Shown here piece by piece: positions 53,952 to 63,253 of a DNA stretch of 64,000 bases. The stretch is from Gp6-AA40 sp963818645 (GTDB lineage: Bacteria > Acidobacteriota > Vicinamibacteria > Vicinamibacterales > UBA2999). The stretch spans positions 62,001 through 126,000 of the forward strand of contig CAWFTF010000007.1 of NCBI GenBank assembly GCA_963818645.1, in the 5' to 3' direction. A program made the translations under genes and the position numbers. The notes beneath the pieces were generated by a model, which saw only the letters and a list, made by a program, of their open reading frames with translations, ran no database searches and was not told the origin of the DNA. Each line of letters starts with the position of its first letter. Position 1 is the stretch's first letter.

Positions 53952-55150
53952 ATGCGACTCATCGGCGGTGCTGCTATCGCCTTCGTCCTCACGCTGACAT
54001 GCATGTCAGTGTCTGCACCCGCGCAAGGGCAGCAGCGACAGGATGGCCAGGCCATCTTTCGTTTCGACACATTCGGTGACGAACAGCTCTGGACAGATGT
54101 CCTGCGCATGAACGATGCGATCGAGACGGTGAGCCCGGCTACGGCGTTCTCGGTCGGTCTCAAGGTCGACGTGCGCGCGCTGCCTCCCACGGTGATCAAG
54201 GCGCTCAAGGCGGGTGAGATCGATCTGAACGATCCTACCGTGACGCTGACGTTGCTCAAGCTCAATGCGGTGGTTGGCGTGATGGGCAAGGTCAACGACG
54301 CTGGCGAGCTCACGCGCGTCGGGATCACCTGTGCGCTCTGTCATTCGACGGTCGACAATTCGCTGACGACCGGCATCGGGCGGCGACTCGACGGCTGGCC
54401 GAATCACGACCTGAATGTCGGCGCGATCGTCGGGCTGTCGCCGGCGCTACCCGCGGATCTCAAGGCGGAGTTCGCCAAGTGGGGACCGGGCATGTACGAC
54501 CCGCGCCACCATGCCTTCGACGGAATGAATCTGATTGGATTGAACAGTCCGTCGGTGCCGGTCGTGATTCCGCCCGCGTACGGATTGAAGGGCGTCGGAT
54601 TCGAGACCTATACCGCAGACGGACCGATCTCGTACTGGAACGCCTACGTCGGTATCTCGCAGATGGGCGGCCAGGGCACCTTCCGCGATCCGCGCATCGG
54701 TCTCTTCATCCGTCAGACACCTGATCTCGTCACCCCGAAGTTAGCCGCGCTGTCCCAGTATCAACTCGGTCTGCGAGCACCCGAGCCGCCCGAGGGCAGC
54801 TTCAATCGACGGGCGGCGCAGCGAGGAAAGCGCGTGTTCTACAACGATGGCGGATGCGGGAGCTGTCACTCCGGATCGACGTTCACCGATGTGTCGAAGG
54901 GTCCACGGAAAGACCGTCCGTTCCTGCACGATCCATCTGAGGTCGGAACCGATTCGGCGTACGCAGGCGAACCGCCACGGGGAAATACCGAACGACACCG
55001 CTGCGTGCGCTCTGGCAGCATCCGCCGTACTTCCACGACGGAAGCGCGACGGATCTGCCCGCGGTCGTCGATCACTACGTCAAGCAGTTCGGGCTCACGC
55101 TGACGGACGATCAGAAATTCGATCTCGTCGAGTTTCTGAAATCGTTGTGA
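53952..55150 (+). CDS. Diheme c-type cytochrome (one-base frameshift)
   Basis: 399 residues after inserting one base near 54972. Signal peptide (VLTLTCMSVSAPAQ). Two heme-binding motifs: CALCH (about residue 137) and CGSCH (about residue 300). After the corrected frameshift the sequence GKYRTTPLRALWQHPPYFHDGS is the conserved distal ligand region of diheme peroxidase/MauG-like and di-heme oxidoreductase families, ending DDQKFDLVEFLKSL. Periplasmic electron-transfer protein or oxidase; likely redox partner of the PQQ enzymes in this window. GGAGC lies upstream of ATG 53952. Confidence 0.88.
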
Positions 55151-55407
55151 TCGGAACCTCGCGACGGCGGTCTGACCCGGCGTGCTCCGGTTCGACGCCG
55201 TGGAAAAACGGCTCTCCGCATCGTTCTTCGCGTAACCGCGCAGCTCCGTGAGCTGCGCGGCCATCACGCTCCGAGCCCGTGTCGCCGTCTGCCGCCTGTC
55301 ACGTCGCTCACAGTCGCGCCTCTCAGAAGCGCACTGCGCCGTAGGCGCTGTATCGCCCCGTGAGCGCCTGGCGTGCCACTCCGAATGCGCCCTTCGGCGA
55401 TAAGGCG
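55151..55407. other. Convergent gap with CTCCGG element and perfect hairpin
   Basis: 257 bases without a gene. GCTCCGGTTCGACGCCGTGG-AAAAACGG at 55184-55211 matches the elements at 16783 and 31557. CCGCGCAGCTC-CGT-GAGCTGCGCGG (55236-55260) is a perfect 11-bp hairpin with a 3-base loop but no U-tract. Confidence 0.65.
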
Positions 55408-57252
55408 CTATGGCAACAGGATGAACTTCTGAACCCGCCGGTTCTCGGGGCGAAGCGGCGTGACCTCGGTTACATAGAGATTGCCCTTCGAATCGGCGGC
55501 CATGTGATGCAGGGTGCCGAACTGGCCGGGTGCCGACCCCCACTCGCCGAAGCTGTCGAGGAGCTCGAGCCCGCGCCGTTCGAACACCATCACCTTGGCC
55601 TGGCTGCGATTGCCGACGTAGAGAAAGCGCTGCTCCGGATCGGTGGAGAACGCGGTGCTCGCAGCAGTGGTGCCGTTGCCGCAGTCCGGCGCCTTGCATT
55701 CACGACCGATGAACACCTGCGTGACGTATGTGCCATCGAGCCTGAAGACCTGAACACGTTTGCCACCGCGATCCGAGACGTACACGAGGCCGTCCTTCGA
55801 CACGCGCGCCGCATGAACAGGCTGCACGAACTGCGAGGCTCCCAGCGGCTCGGCATCCGGGGGCGCTGGGTTGGGCGGGTCGTCCTTCGGTACGTTTCCG
55901 AACGCGCCCCACATGCGCTTGAACTTGCCGCTGTCCGCGTCGAACACGATGATCCGGCGGTTGCCGTAGCCATCCGCGACGAACAGCTCATTCGTCGCCG
56001 CGTGCACGAACGCATCTGCCGGCTGATTGAGATTCTCCGTGTCTGCGTTCCCGCGGCTCTTTCCCGCGTGTCCGACCTGCATCACGAAGCTGCCGTCTTT
56101 CCTGAACTTCAGTATCTGATGGTCGTTCGTGCCGTTGCCTCCGATCCACACGAAGCCTTTCGGGTCCACGTAGATCCCATGCTCGGACGATGGCCATTCG
56201 TAGCCTGGGCCCGGTCCACCCCAGGCACGAACGAACGTGCCGTCGGCGGTGAACTCGAGAACCGGCGGCGCCGCCTTCGTCTTCTCTTCCGGACCGAGCG
56301 TGCCGGGGCGCTGCAGCACCCACACGTGATCGTCGGCGTCGATGGACACGCTCGACACCTGGCCGAACTGCCAGCCGTTTGGAATCTTCGGCCACGCCGG
56401 ATCGACGCGAAACTTCGGCGCCGCCGTCGCAGCGAGCGCAGGCGGAATCGGCAGCGTCACCTTGCCCGTCGCGGCCCATTCGGCGCCACGAGCGAATGTC
56501 GTTCCGAACCCGGACTCGCGCACTTCGTCAGGCCCGTGCCCGAGCGTCGTCACGAACACGCGTCCCGATCCGTACTGTGTCGTCCACAGCATTGGCTGGT
56601 GAATGCCCGCACCAGGAATCGGCTGGCGCGCCTTGCCTTGATAGAGCGTGTGATCGTCGTAGGCAGTCGCGAGAACGTGATAGCTGCCTTCGGGCTGCCA
56701 GCGAAGGTTGGCGTACAACTCGTCAGTCGTGACTCCGAACGATTTCAACCCGCGTGTGATCGGATGCTCGGTGTCCTTGATGTCGACGGTGAAATCGTGT
56801 CGCGCGGAATGATGGCCGTTGTTCGGCCGCCAGTTGCCGCCGCTCATCTTTTCGTATTCGGTCCACCCGTCGAACGCACCAAGCGCGAGGTGATAGAGCA
56901 CCAGGCCTTTGCCAGAACGGACGAACGCTTCGAGCGCTGCGTTTGCGCGATCACCCCAGCGATCCTTGTCGCCGCGGTTGTAGTAGTTGACGACGACGAG
57001 GTCGTAGTTGGCGAGCGTCTCCGGACCCGCGCCGCGGAACTCCTCATTGACGCGCACTTCGAATCGTCCGGTCGATTCGAGAATCTGCTTGAGGATCGGC
57101 GTCGTGCCTCGCCAGTCGTGCACGTGCTGACCGGTGATGAGGAGAACCTGGATCTTCGAAGGGTCAGGCGGCGGGCTTGGCTGCGCGAATGCGAGTGATG
57201 CTATTCCGATAAGGCACGCCAGTGACTGCACGGCAAGACGTCGCATCCTCAT
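55408..57252 (-). CDS. Secreted ThuA-like domain fused to NHL beta-propeller
   Basis: 614 residues, signal peptide ending SLAFAQ. Residues about 25-250 are ThuA-like (trehalose-utilization, glutamine-amidotransferase-like fold): VLLITGQHVHDWRGTTPILK, YDLVVVNYYNRGD, GKGLVLYHLALGAFDGWTEY and GSGRVFVTTLGHGPDEV. Residues about 280-610 are NHL blades with FRVDPAWPKIPNGWQ, EHGIYVDPKGFVWIGGNG and ELFVADGYGNRRIIVFD, very similar to the separate NHL protein at 49253. ATG 57252 overlaps the quinoprotein's TGA (ATGA), so the two secreted enzymes are coupled. Probable sugar or keto-sugar metabolism; exact role unknown. Confidence 0.88.
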   Translation of the reverse strand: MRMRRLAVQSLACLIGIASLAFAQPSPPPDPSKIQVLLITGQHVHDWRGTTPILKQILESTGRFEVRVNEEFRGAGPETLANYDLVVVNYYNRGDKDRWGDRANAALEAFVRSGKGLVLYHLALGAFDGWTEYEKMSGGNWRPNNGHHSARHDFTVDIKDTEHPITRGLKSFGVTTDELYANLRWQPEGSYHVLATAYDDHTLYQGKARQPIPGAGIHQPMLWTTQYGSGRVFVTTLGHGPDEVRESGFGTTFARGAEWAATGKVTLPIPPALAATAAPKFRVDPAWPKIPNGWQFGQVSSVSIDADDHVWVLQRPGTLGPEEKTKAAPPVLEFTADGTFVRAWGGPGPGYEWPSSEHGIYVDPKGFVWIGGNGTNDHQILKFRKDGSFVMQVGHAGKSRGNADTENLNQPADAFVHAATNELFVADGYGNRRIIVFDADSGKFKRMWGAFGNVPKDDPPNPAPPDAEPLGASQFVQPVHAARVSKDGLVYVSDRGGKRVQVFRLDGTYVTQVFIGRECKAPDCGNGTTAASTAFSTDPEQRFLYVGNRSQAKVMVFERRGLELLDSFGEWGSAPGQFGTLHHMAADSKGNLYVTEVTPLRPENRRVQKFILLP

Positions 57253-59057
57253 CTGGACCACCTTTGCCGTTGACCTTTGCCTTTTGCCTTTACTCGATCG
57301 CGAAACACCCAGACCGCTCCACCCTCTGGCACTTCGGGATACTCACCGGGAAACAGTCGATTCAACGTCGCCTGCATCCCGCGGGAATCGCCGCCCCAGC
57401 CCGACTCCACGGCCACGTACTGCTTGCCATCCACCTTGAACGTCGTCGGTGGCGCCAGGATGCCGGAGTTCGTCGGAAACTCCCAGAGCAGCTTTCCCGT
57501 TGATGCATCGAACGCATGGAACTTGCGATCGGCCGTACCGCCGCTGAAGACGATGCCGCCGGCGGTCACGAGCATGCCGCCCCAGTTCGGCGACTTGTCG
57601 TAGACGTGCGTCCACACCTTCTGCCCCGTATCCACGTTCCACGCCTGCACTTCGCCGACGTGATCGGCGCCAGGCTTGATGAACGGGCGGCTGCCGCTCA
57701 CGCCGACAAATGGCCGGCCCGGTGTGTACTGCGGCATGGTGCCCAGGTTCGATCCGCACAGGTTGTTGTTGGCGGGGATGTAGATCATCCGGGTGCGCGG
57801 ACTGAAGGCGATCGGCGGCCAGTTCTTGCCGCCATGAACACCCGGACAGAAGTCCGCGCGCGTTCCCGTCATCGGCTTCTTCTCTGGGTCGACGTCGGGT
57901 TTACCCGTCACAGGATCGAGGCTGCGGAAGACGTCCTGATACACGAAGGGTTTCCCCTCGACGAACTTGATCGGGCCCGCACTGCGCTCGAGAAACCAGA
58001 TGTATCCGTCACGGGCGACGTCGATGAGCCCTTTGATCGTTCGTCCGTTGCGCTGGTAGTCGACGAGGATCGGCGGTGAGACCTCGTCCCAGTCCCACGA
58101 ATCGTTCGGATGATATTGGTGGTAACCCTTGATCGCGCCGGTCGCGACATCGAGTGCGATCGTCGACGTCACGTAGAGGTTGTCGCCGGGGCGCTGATCG
58201 CCGATCGTCGGTCCGCCGTTGCCCGTTCCCCAGAACGCGAGGTTCGTCTCCGGATCGTAGTTGCCCGTGACCCAGACCGGGGCTCCGCCGGTCTTCCACT
58301 GATCGCCCTTCGGCCATGTCTCGCTTCCAGGCTCGCCTGGAGCAGGCACGGTGTACGTGCGCCACTTCTCCTTGCCGGTCTCGACGTCGAAGCCGGCGAC
58401 GAAACCGCGGATGCCGAACTCGCCTCCTGACGCACCCAGCATCACGACGCCGCCAGCCACGAGCGGCGCGAGCGTCGTGTAGTAACCCGCCTTGTTGTCG
58501 GCGACGACCGACGTCCACACTTCGCGTCCCGTGCGCGCATCGAGCGCGACGAGCACGGCCTCACCTGCAGCGAAGAACACTTTGTCGCCATAGAGCGCGA
58601 CGCCGCGGTTGGTCTGATGCGGAACGTTCATGCCAGTCTCGAGCGGGCGTCGATAGCGCCAGAGCAGGTTTCCGCTCTTCACATCGATCGCAATGACCTG
58701 GTTGTTCGGACTGGTGACGAACATCACACCAGCGTTGACCAGTGGCGCGGCTTGATGCACTCGTGCTTCGGCGGTCGAGAACACCCACACCGGCTTCAAT
58801 CGCTGAACGTTCGCCGGCGTGATGTCTGACAGCGGACTGAAGCCCCACCCGTCGTAGGTGCGGCGGATCATCAGCCAGTCCTGATCGTCTGGCTTGCGAA
58901 GTCGCTCGGCAGTAACCGGCTTGTAGTCCTTGAGGACGGCCGGCATCGGTGGATCGGCAGGCGGTTGCGGCTGCTGACCGGGGGCCGCGCCTTGTGTCAG
59001 AACAGTCGCGGCGACACTCATCACGAAAGCGGCGACGACACCGCGCAGGCGTTTCAT
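57249..59057 (-). CDS. PQQ-dependent dehydrogenase (quinoprotein), likely lanthanide-type
   Basis: 602 residues, signal peptide ending TQGAA. Eight-bladed quinoprotein propeller: WSPLSDI-like start GWGFSPLSDITPANVQRLKPVW, HQAAPLVNAGVMFV, GASGGEFGIRGFVAGFDVETGKEKW and GYHQYHPNDSWDWDEVSPP. The catalytic Asp is followed two residues later by a second Asp (WDWD), the arrangement used by lanthanide-dependent XoxF/PedH enzymes instead of calcium ones. The vicinal Cys-Cys of methanol dehydrogenases is absent, as is a cytochrome tail, so an external cytochrome is needed. The last residues (VKAKGKGQRQRWSR) come from a TTTGCCT word repeat at 57262-57298. Confidence 0.9.
   Translation of the reverse strand: MKRLRGVVAAFVMSVAATVLTQGAAPGQQPQPPADPPMPAVLKDYKPVTAERLRKPDDQDWLMIRRTYDGWGFSPLSDITPANVQRLKPVWVFSTAEARVHQAAPLVNAGVMFVTSPNNQVIAIDVKSGNLLWRYRRPLETGMNVPHQTNRGVALYGDKVFFAAGEAVLVALDARTGREVWTSVVADNKAGYYTTLAPLVAGGVVMLGASGGEFGIRGFVAGFDVETGKEKWRTYTVPAPGEPGSETWPKGDQWKTGGAPVWVTGNYDPETNLAFWGTGNGGPTIGDQRPGDNLYVTSTIALDVATGAIKGYHQYHPNDSWDWDEVSPPILVDYQRNGRTIKGLIDVARDGYIWFLERSAGPIKFVEGKPFVYQDVFRSLDPVTGKPDVDPEKKPMTGTRADFCPGVHGGKNWPPIAFSPRTRMIYIPANNNLCGSNLGTMPQYTPGRPFVGVSGSRPFIKPGADHVGEVQAWNVDTGQKVWTHVYDKSPNWGGMLVTAGGIVFSGGTADRKFHAFDASTGKLLWEFPTNSGILAPPTTFKVDGKQYVAVESGWGGDSRGMQATLNRLFPGEYPEVPEGGAVWVFRDRVKAKGKGQRQRWSR
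57262..57298. repeat. TTTGCCT word repeat at quinoprotein/ThuA junction
   Basis: CTTTGCCGTTGACC and CTTTGCCTTTTGCCTTTA words encode the basic tail of the quinoprotein (minus strand) just before the overlapping start of the ThuA fusion gene. Confidence 0.75.
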
Positions 59058-59084
59058 GACGTGGGAGTCTACCAAAGTGATTCT

Positions 59085-59178
59085 TGATTGCTGTTCGAAT
59101 TCACCAGCAAATCAACAATCACCAATCTTCAATCAACAACAATTCAAGAATCGAAGATCCAAAGATCAGCAATGAATG
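59085..59178. repeat. CAATCAACAATC word repeat upstream of quinoprotein / after purK
   Basis: A/T-rich degenerate words such as CAAATCAACAATCACC, AATCTTCAATCAAC and GAAGATCCAAAGATC occupy the gap between purK's end and the quinoprotein's start. The same words occur at 63088-63242. Confidence 0.75.
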
Positions 59179-59181
59179 GCC

Positions 59182-60313
59182 CTACGACAACAACGCATCC
59201 CTCGCGGCAACGACGACATCCTGCGCTTCGGCAACGGTGCGCGCAATTGCGGTGAGATGTCCCATCTTCCTGCCGGGCCTCGGCTCGTTCTTGCCGTATA
59301 AGTGCAGCTTGACGTCAGGAAATCGGCAGGCCGCCGCCCAGTTTGGTTCGCCTTCCGACCACAGATCGCCGAGCAGGTTCGCCATCGCCGCCGGCTTCAG
59401 ACAGTTCAGTGGACCCGAGCGGCAAGCCACAGATCGCGCGCACCTGCTGCTCGAACTGACTCGTGACCGCGGCGTCGAATGTGAGGTGACCCGAGTTGTG
59501 CGGCCGCGGCGCGAGCTCGTTGACGAGCAGCTCGTTGTCGGTCGTCACGAAGAACTCCACGCAGAGCACGCCGACGTAGTCGAGCGCCTCCAGAATCGCG
59601 CGCGCAATCTCGCGTGCACGTGACGCCATCGCCGGCGGCACTGCCGCAGGTGCTGTCGTCACATCGAGGATGTGATTGCTGTGGCGATTCTCGAACGGCG
59701 GATATTCGGCAACAGCGCCGTCGAGTCCACGCGCCGCGATCACCGAGATCTCCGCCTGCAGCGACACGAACTTCTCGACCAGGACCTCGCTGCCCTTGAG
59801 CGCCGCCCACACACGCTCGACCTCGTTCGCCCGCGTGATCTTGTGCTGCCCTTTGCCGTCGTAGCCGAACGCCGCCAACTTGATCACGGCGGGCGTGCCG
59901 ATGCGCGTCACGCCGTCCTGCAGTTCCTCCAGTGTCGTCGCCCGCGCGAACGGCACGGTGGGAAATCCGCGCTCAGACAGGAACGCCTTCTCGCGTCCGC
60001 GCTGTTGAGCGATATAGAGCGCCGCTCCAGACGGTCGCACGGGCACGAGGCCATCGAGCGCATGCACGGCGTCACTCGGCACGTTCTCGAATTCGAAGGT
60101 GACGACGGCGACGTCCTTCGCGAATGCCCGCAGCGCGTCGAGATCCTCGTAGGACGCCGTGACTTCCAGATCGGCAACCTGACCGGTCGGCGTGTCCTGA
60201 TCGGGAGAGAAGGTGTGGACCCGGTATCCCATGCGGCGGGCGGCGATGGTGAACATCCGCCCGAGTTGGCCGCTCCCGAGCACACCGAGCGTCGCGCCCG
60301 GCGCGATGATCAT
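59182..60313 (-). CDS. purK: N5-carboxyaminoimidazole ribonucleotide synthase (one-base frameshift)
   Basis: ATP-grasp enzyme converting AIR and bicarbonate to N5-CAIR in purine synthesis. TLGVLGSGQLGRMFTIAARRMGY, TFEFENVPSDAV, AFGYDGKGQHKI, VEKFVSLQAEISVIAARG and FFVTTDNELLVNELAPRPHNSGH are classic PurK. An extra base near 59410 ends the frame within QVRAICGLPLGST; the conserved continuation RPAAM-type LKPAAMANLLGDLW and KLHLYGKNEPRPGRKMGHL is in the next frame. Corrected length 376 residues. Start ATG 60313 overlaps the TGA of purE. Confidence 0.93.
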
Positions 60314-60792
60314 GGCAGACGATCCTGCCGGACCTTCTCCGTCTGCTCGACGCGAAACGCGCGCAGCTTCTCGCGCAGATCGGGACGCGAATTCGACAGG
60401 ATGGACAACGCAAGGAGGCCCGCATTGGTCGCGCCCGGCTTGCCAATCGCCAGCGTGCCCACAGGCACGCCGCCTGGCATCTGGACGATCGAGAGCAGCG
60501 AGTCCAGCCCCTGCAACGCGGCACTCTGCACCGGGACACCAAGCACAGGAAGCACCGTATGCGCAGCCACCATCCCGGGAAGGTGCGCCGCACCGCCCGC
60601 CCCGGCAATCACGACTTCGATCCCGCGCCCTTCCGCTCCCGACGCGAATTCGGCCATCCACACAGGCGTTCGATGCGCCGAAACTATGTGCTTTTCATAG
60701 GGAACGCCAAAGCGCTCCAGCACGTCGACGGCATGTTGCATCGTCTCCCAATCGGAGGACGAACCCATGATCACGGCTACTAGAGGAGTCAC
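60310..60792 (-). CDS. purE: N5-carboxyaminoimidazole ribonucleotide mutase
   Basis: 160 residues. VAVIMGSSSDWETMQHA, the catalytic loop VSAHRTPVWM, GAGGAAHLPGMVAAHT and PVQSAALQGLDSLLSIVQMPGG define class I PurE, which rearranges N5-CAIR to CAIR and works with PurK. Start codon GTG 60792. ATGA overlap with purK gives a two-gene operon divergent from icd, 63 bases away. Confidence 0.96.
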   Translation of the reverse strand: MTPLVAVIMGSSSDWETMQHAVDVLERFGVPYEKHIVSAHRTPVWMAEFASGAEGRGIEVVIAGAGGAAHLPGMVAAHTVLPVLGVPVQSAALQGLDSLLSIVQMPGGVPVGTLAIGKPGATNAGLLALSILSNSRPDLREKLRAFRVEQTEKVRQDRLP

Positions 60793-60855
60793 AAAACGGA
60801 AATGTTACCTGAATTGATGGACAATAAAACGTCCGCACAGGCTTTCCGGAGACAC

Positions 60856-63085
60856 ATGACAACCGCAAAGATCATCTACACCTACACCGATGAAGCGCCC
60901 GCTCTCGCCACCTACTCGTTGCTACCGATCGTCCAGGCTTTCACGAGGGCCGCTGGCATCGTGGTGGAGACGCGCGACATCTCTCTTGCCGGTCGTATCC
61001 TCGCCAACTTTCCGGAGAGCCTGACCGCCGAACGCCGGCAGTCTGACGATCTCGCCGAGCTCGGTGCGCTCGCCAAAACGCCGCACGCCAACATCATCAA
61101 GCTGCCCAACATCAGTGCGTCGATCCCGCAGCTCAAAGACGCAATCAAGGAGCTCCAGAAACAGGGCTTCACCGTTCCCGACTACCCCGAGGATCCGCAG
61201 ACCGCCGAGGCGAAGCAGATCAAGGCGAAGTACGCCAGGGTGCTTGGCAGCGCGGTCAATCCCGTGTTGCGTGAAGGGAACTCGGATCGACGTGTCGCGA
61301 CCTCGGTCAAGCAGTACGCCCGATCGCATCCACACTCGATGGGGGCGTGGAGCAAGGATTCGAAGTCACACGTCTCCAGCATGGCGGCGGGCGACTTCTA
61401 CGCCAACGAGAAGTCCGCCGTCATCAAGGAAGGCGGCACGCTCCGGATCGAGCTGGTTGATTCGAGCGGTAAGGTCACCGTCCTCAAGGATGGCGTCGCG
61501 GTGACTGAAGGCGATGTCCTTGGCGCATCGATGCTGAGCCGACGCGCTCTCACCGAGTTCTTCACGCAACAGATCGAAGACGCCAAGTCGAAGGGCGTGC
61601 TGCTGTCGCTGCATCTCAAGGCGACGATGATGAAAGTGTCCGATCCGATCATGTTCGGGCATGCAGTGACGGCGTACTACAAGGACGTCTTCGACACACA
61701 CGCGGCGACGTTCGAATCGCTCGGCGTCGATCCGGACAACGGCATCGGCGACATCTACAAGAAGATTCAGGCGCTGCCCGCCGACAAGAAAGCGCGCTAT
61801 CGAGGCCGATCTTCAGGCCGCCTACACGAAGCGCCCGCCGCTCGCGATGGTCGATTCGAGCAAAGGGATCACCAACCTGCACGTCCCGAGCGACGTGATC
61901 ATCGACGCGTCGATGCCTGCGGCCATCCGCTCGTCCGGGCAGATGTGGGGGCCGGACGGCAAGCTGCACGACATGAAGGCCATGATTCCGGATCGGTCGT
62001 ACGCCGGCATCTATCAGGCGGCCATCGACGACTGCAGGCAACACGGCGCATTCGACGTCCGTACAATGGGCAGCGTCTCCAACGTCGGGCTGATGGCACA
62101 GAGCGCCGAGGAATACGGCTCACACGACAAGACGTTCGAGATCGCGGCTGCGGGAACGGTTCGCGTGGTTGACGGCAGCGGGCGGACGATCTTCGAGCAC
62201 GCTGTTGAGCCTGGCGACATCTGGCGCATGTGCCGCACGCGCGACCTGCCGATCCGAGACTGGGTGAAACTCGCGGTGACGCGCGCGCGGGCGACTGGTC
62301 ACGCGGCGATCTTCTGGCTCGACGAGAAGCGCGCCTACGACCGCAACGTCATCGAGAAGGTGCGCCAGTACCTGAAGGACCACGACACGTCCGGTCTCGA
62401 CATCCAGATCCTCGCGCCGGTCGATGCCGTGCGTGCAACGCTGAAGCGCATCCGCGCCGGGCAGGACACGATCTCGGTCACAGGCAATGTGCTGCGCGAC
62501 TACCTCACGGACCTCTTTCCGATTCTCGAGCTCGGCACGAGCGCGAAGATGCTGTCGATCGTTCCTCTGCTCGATGGCGGCGGTCTGTATGAGACCGGCG
62601 CCGGCGGGTCTGCACCGAAACACGTGCAGCAGTTCGTGCAGGAGAACTACCTGCGGTGGGATTCGCTCGGTGAATACCTGGCGCTGGCCGTCTCGATTGA
62701 GGACCTCGGCACCAAGACCAGCAATCGCAAAGCGCTCGTCGTCGCCGAAGCGCTCGACCGCGCCAACGGAAAGATCCTCGACAACGACAAGTCACCGCAG
62801 CGCAAGGTCGGTGAGCTCGACAACCGCGGCAGCCACTTCTATCTCGCGATGTACTGGGCGCGGGCGCTGGCCGATCAGACGCAGGACGCCGATCTGCGCG
62901 CGGCGTTCGGACCGATTGCGGACCGGCTCGAGAAGAGCGAAGCGGCGATTGTGGGCGAGCTGAATGGAGTGCAGGGCGGGCCGGTAGAGATCGGTGGTTA
63001 CTACCACCCGGACCCGGCAAAGACGTCGAAGGCGATGCGGCCCAGTGCGACGTTCAATGCTGTAATCGATGGAATGAGTTCCTGA
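60856..63085 (+). CDS. icd: Isocitrate dehydrogenase (NADP+), monomeric type (one-base frameshift)
   Basis: 742 residues after removal of one extra base near 61796. MTTAKIIYTYTDEAPALATYSLLPI is the start of monomeric IDH-II. NPVLREGNSDRRVATSVKQYARSHPHSMG carries substrate-binding Ser/Asn/Arg; GVLLSLHLKATMMKVSDPIMFGH, the metal site DIDG-type region, GSVSNVGLMAQSAEEYGSHDKTF, FWLDEKRAYDRNVIEKV and the C-terminal NRGSHFYLAMYWA all match the family. Cytoplasmic TCA-cycle step. GGAG precedes ATG 60856; an in-frame ATG at 60820 is possible but less likely. Divergent from purE. Confidence 0.95.
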
Positions 63086-63087
63086 AT

Positions 63088-63242
63088 TCTTGATCTCACG
63101 ATCTTTGATTGTTGAATCGTTTTTGATTGATGATTGGCGATTGTTGATTGAGTTCCCGTTTCAACGAGTCAGCGCCAAATCGACAATCCAGAATCACTAA
63201 TCAACAACTCATCACCAATCAAAGATCAACCAATCAAGAATG
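63088..63242. repeat. GATTGTT/AACAATC inverted word repeat in convergent gap
   Basis: Left part has TTGATTGTTGAATC, TTTTGATTGATGATTGGCG, TTGTTGATTGAG; right part has the opposite AATCAACAACTCATCACC and AATCAAAGATCAACC words. The arms can pair imperfectly across the whole gap between icd and the convergent MBL-fold gene. Confidence 0.85.
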
Positions 63243-63253
63243 ATCGACGGCCG

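Noticed and set aside
60310..60313. purE-purK fusion
   Set aside because: The genes overlap by ATGA with separate start and stop; they are two proteins.
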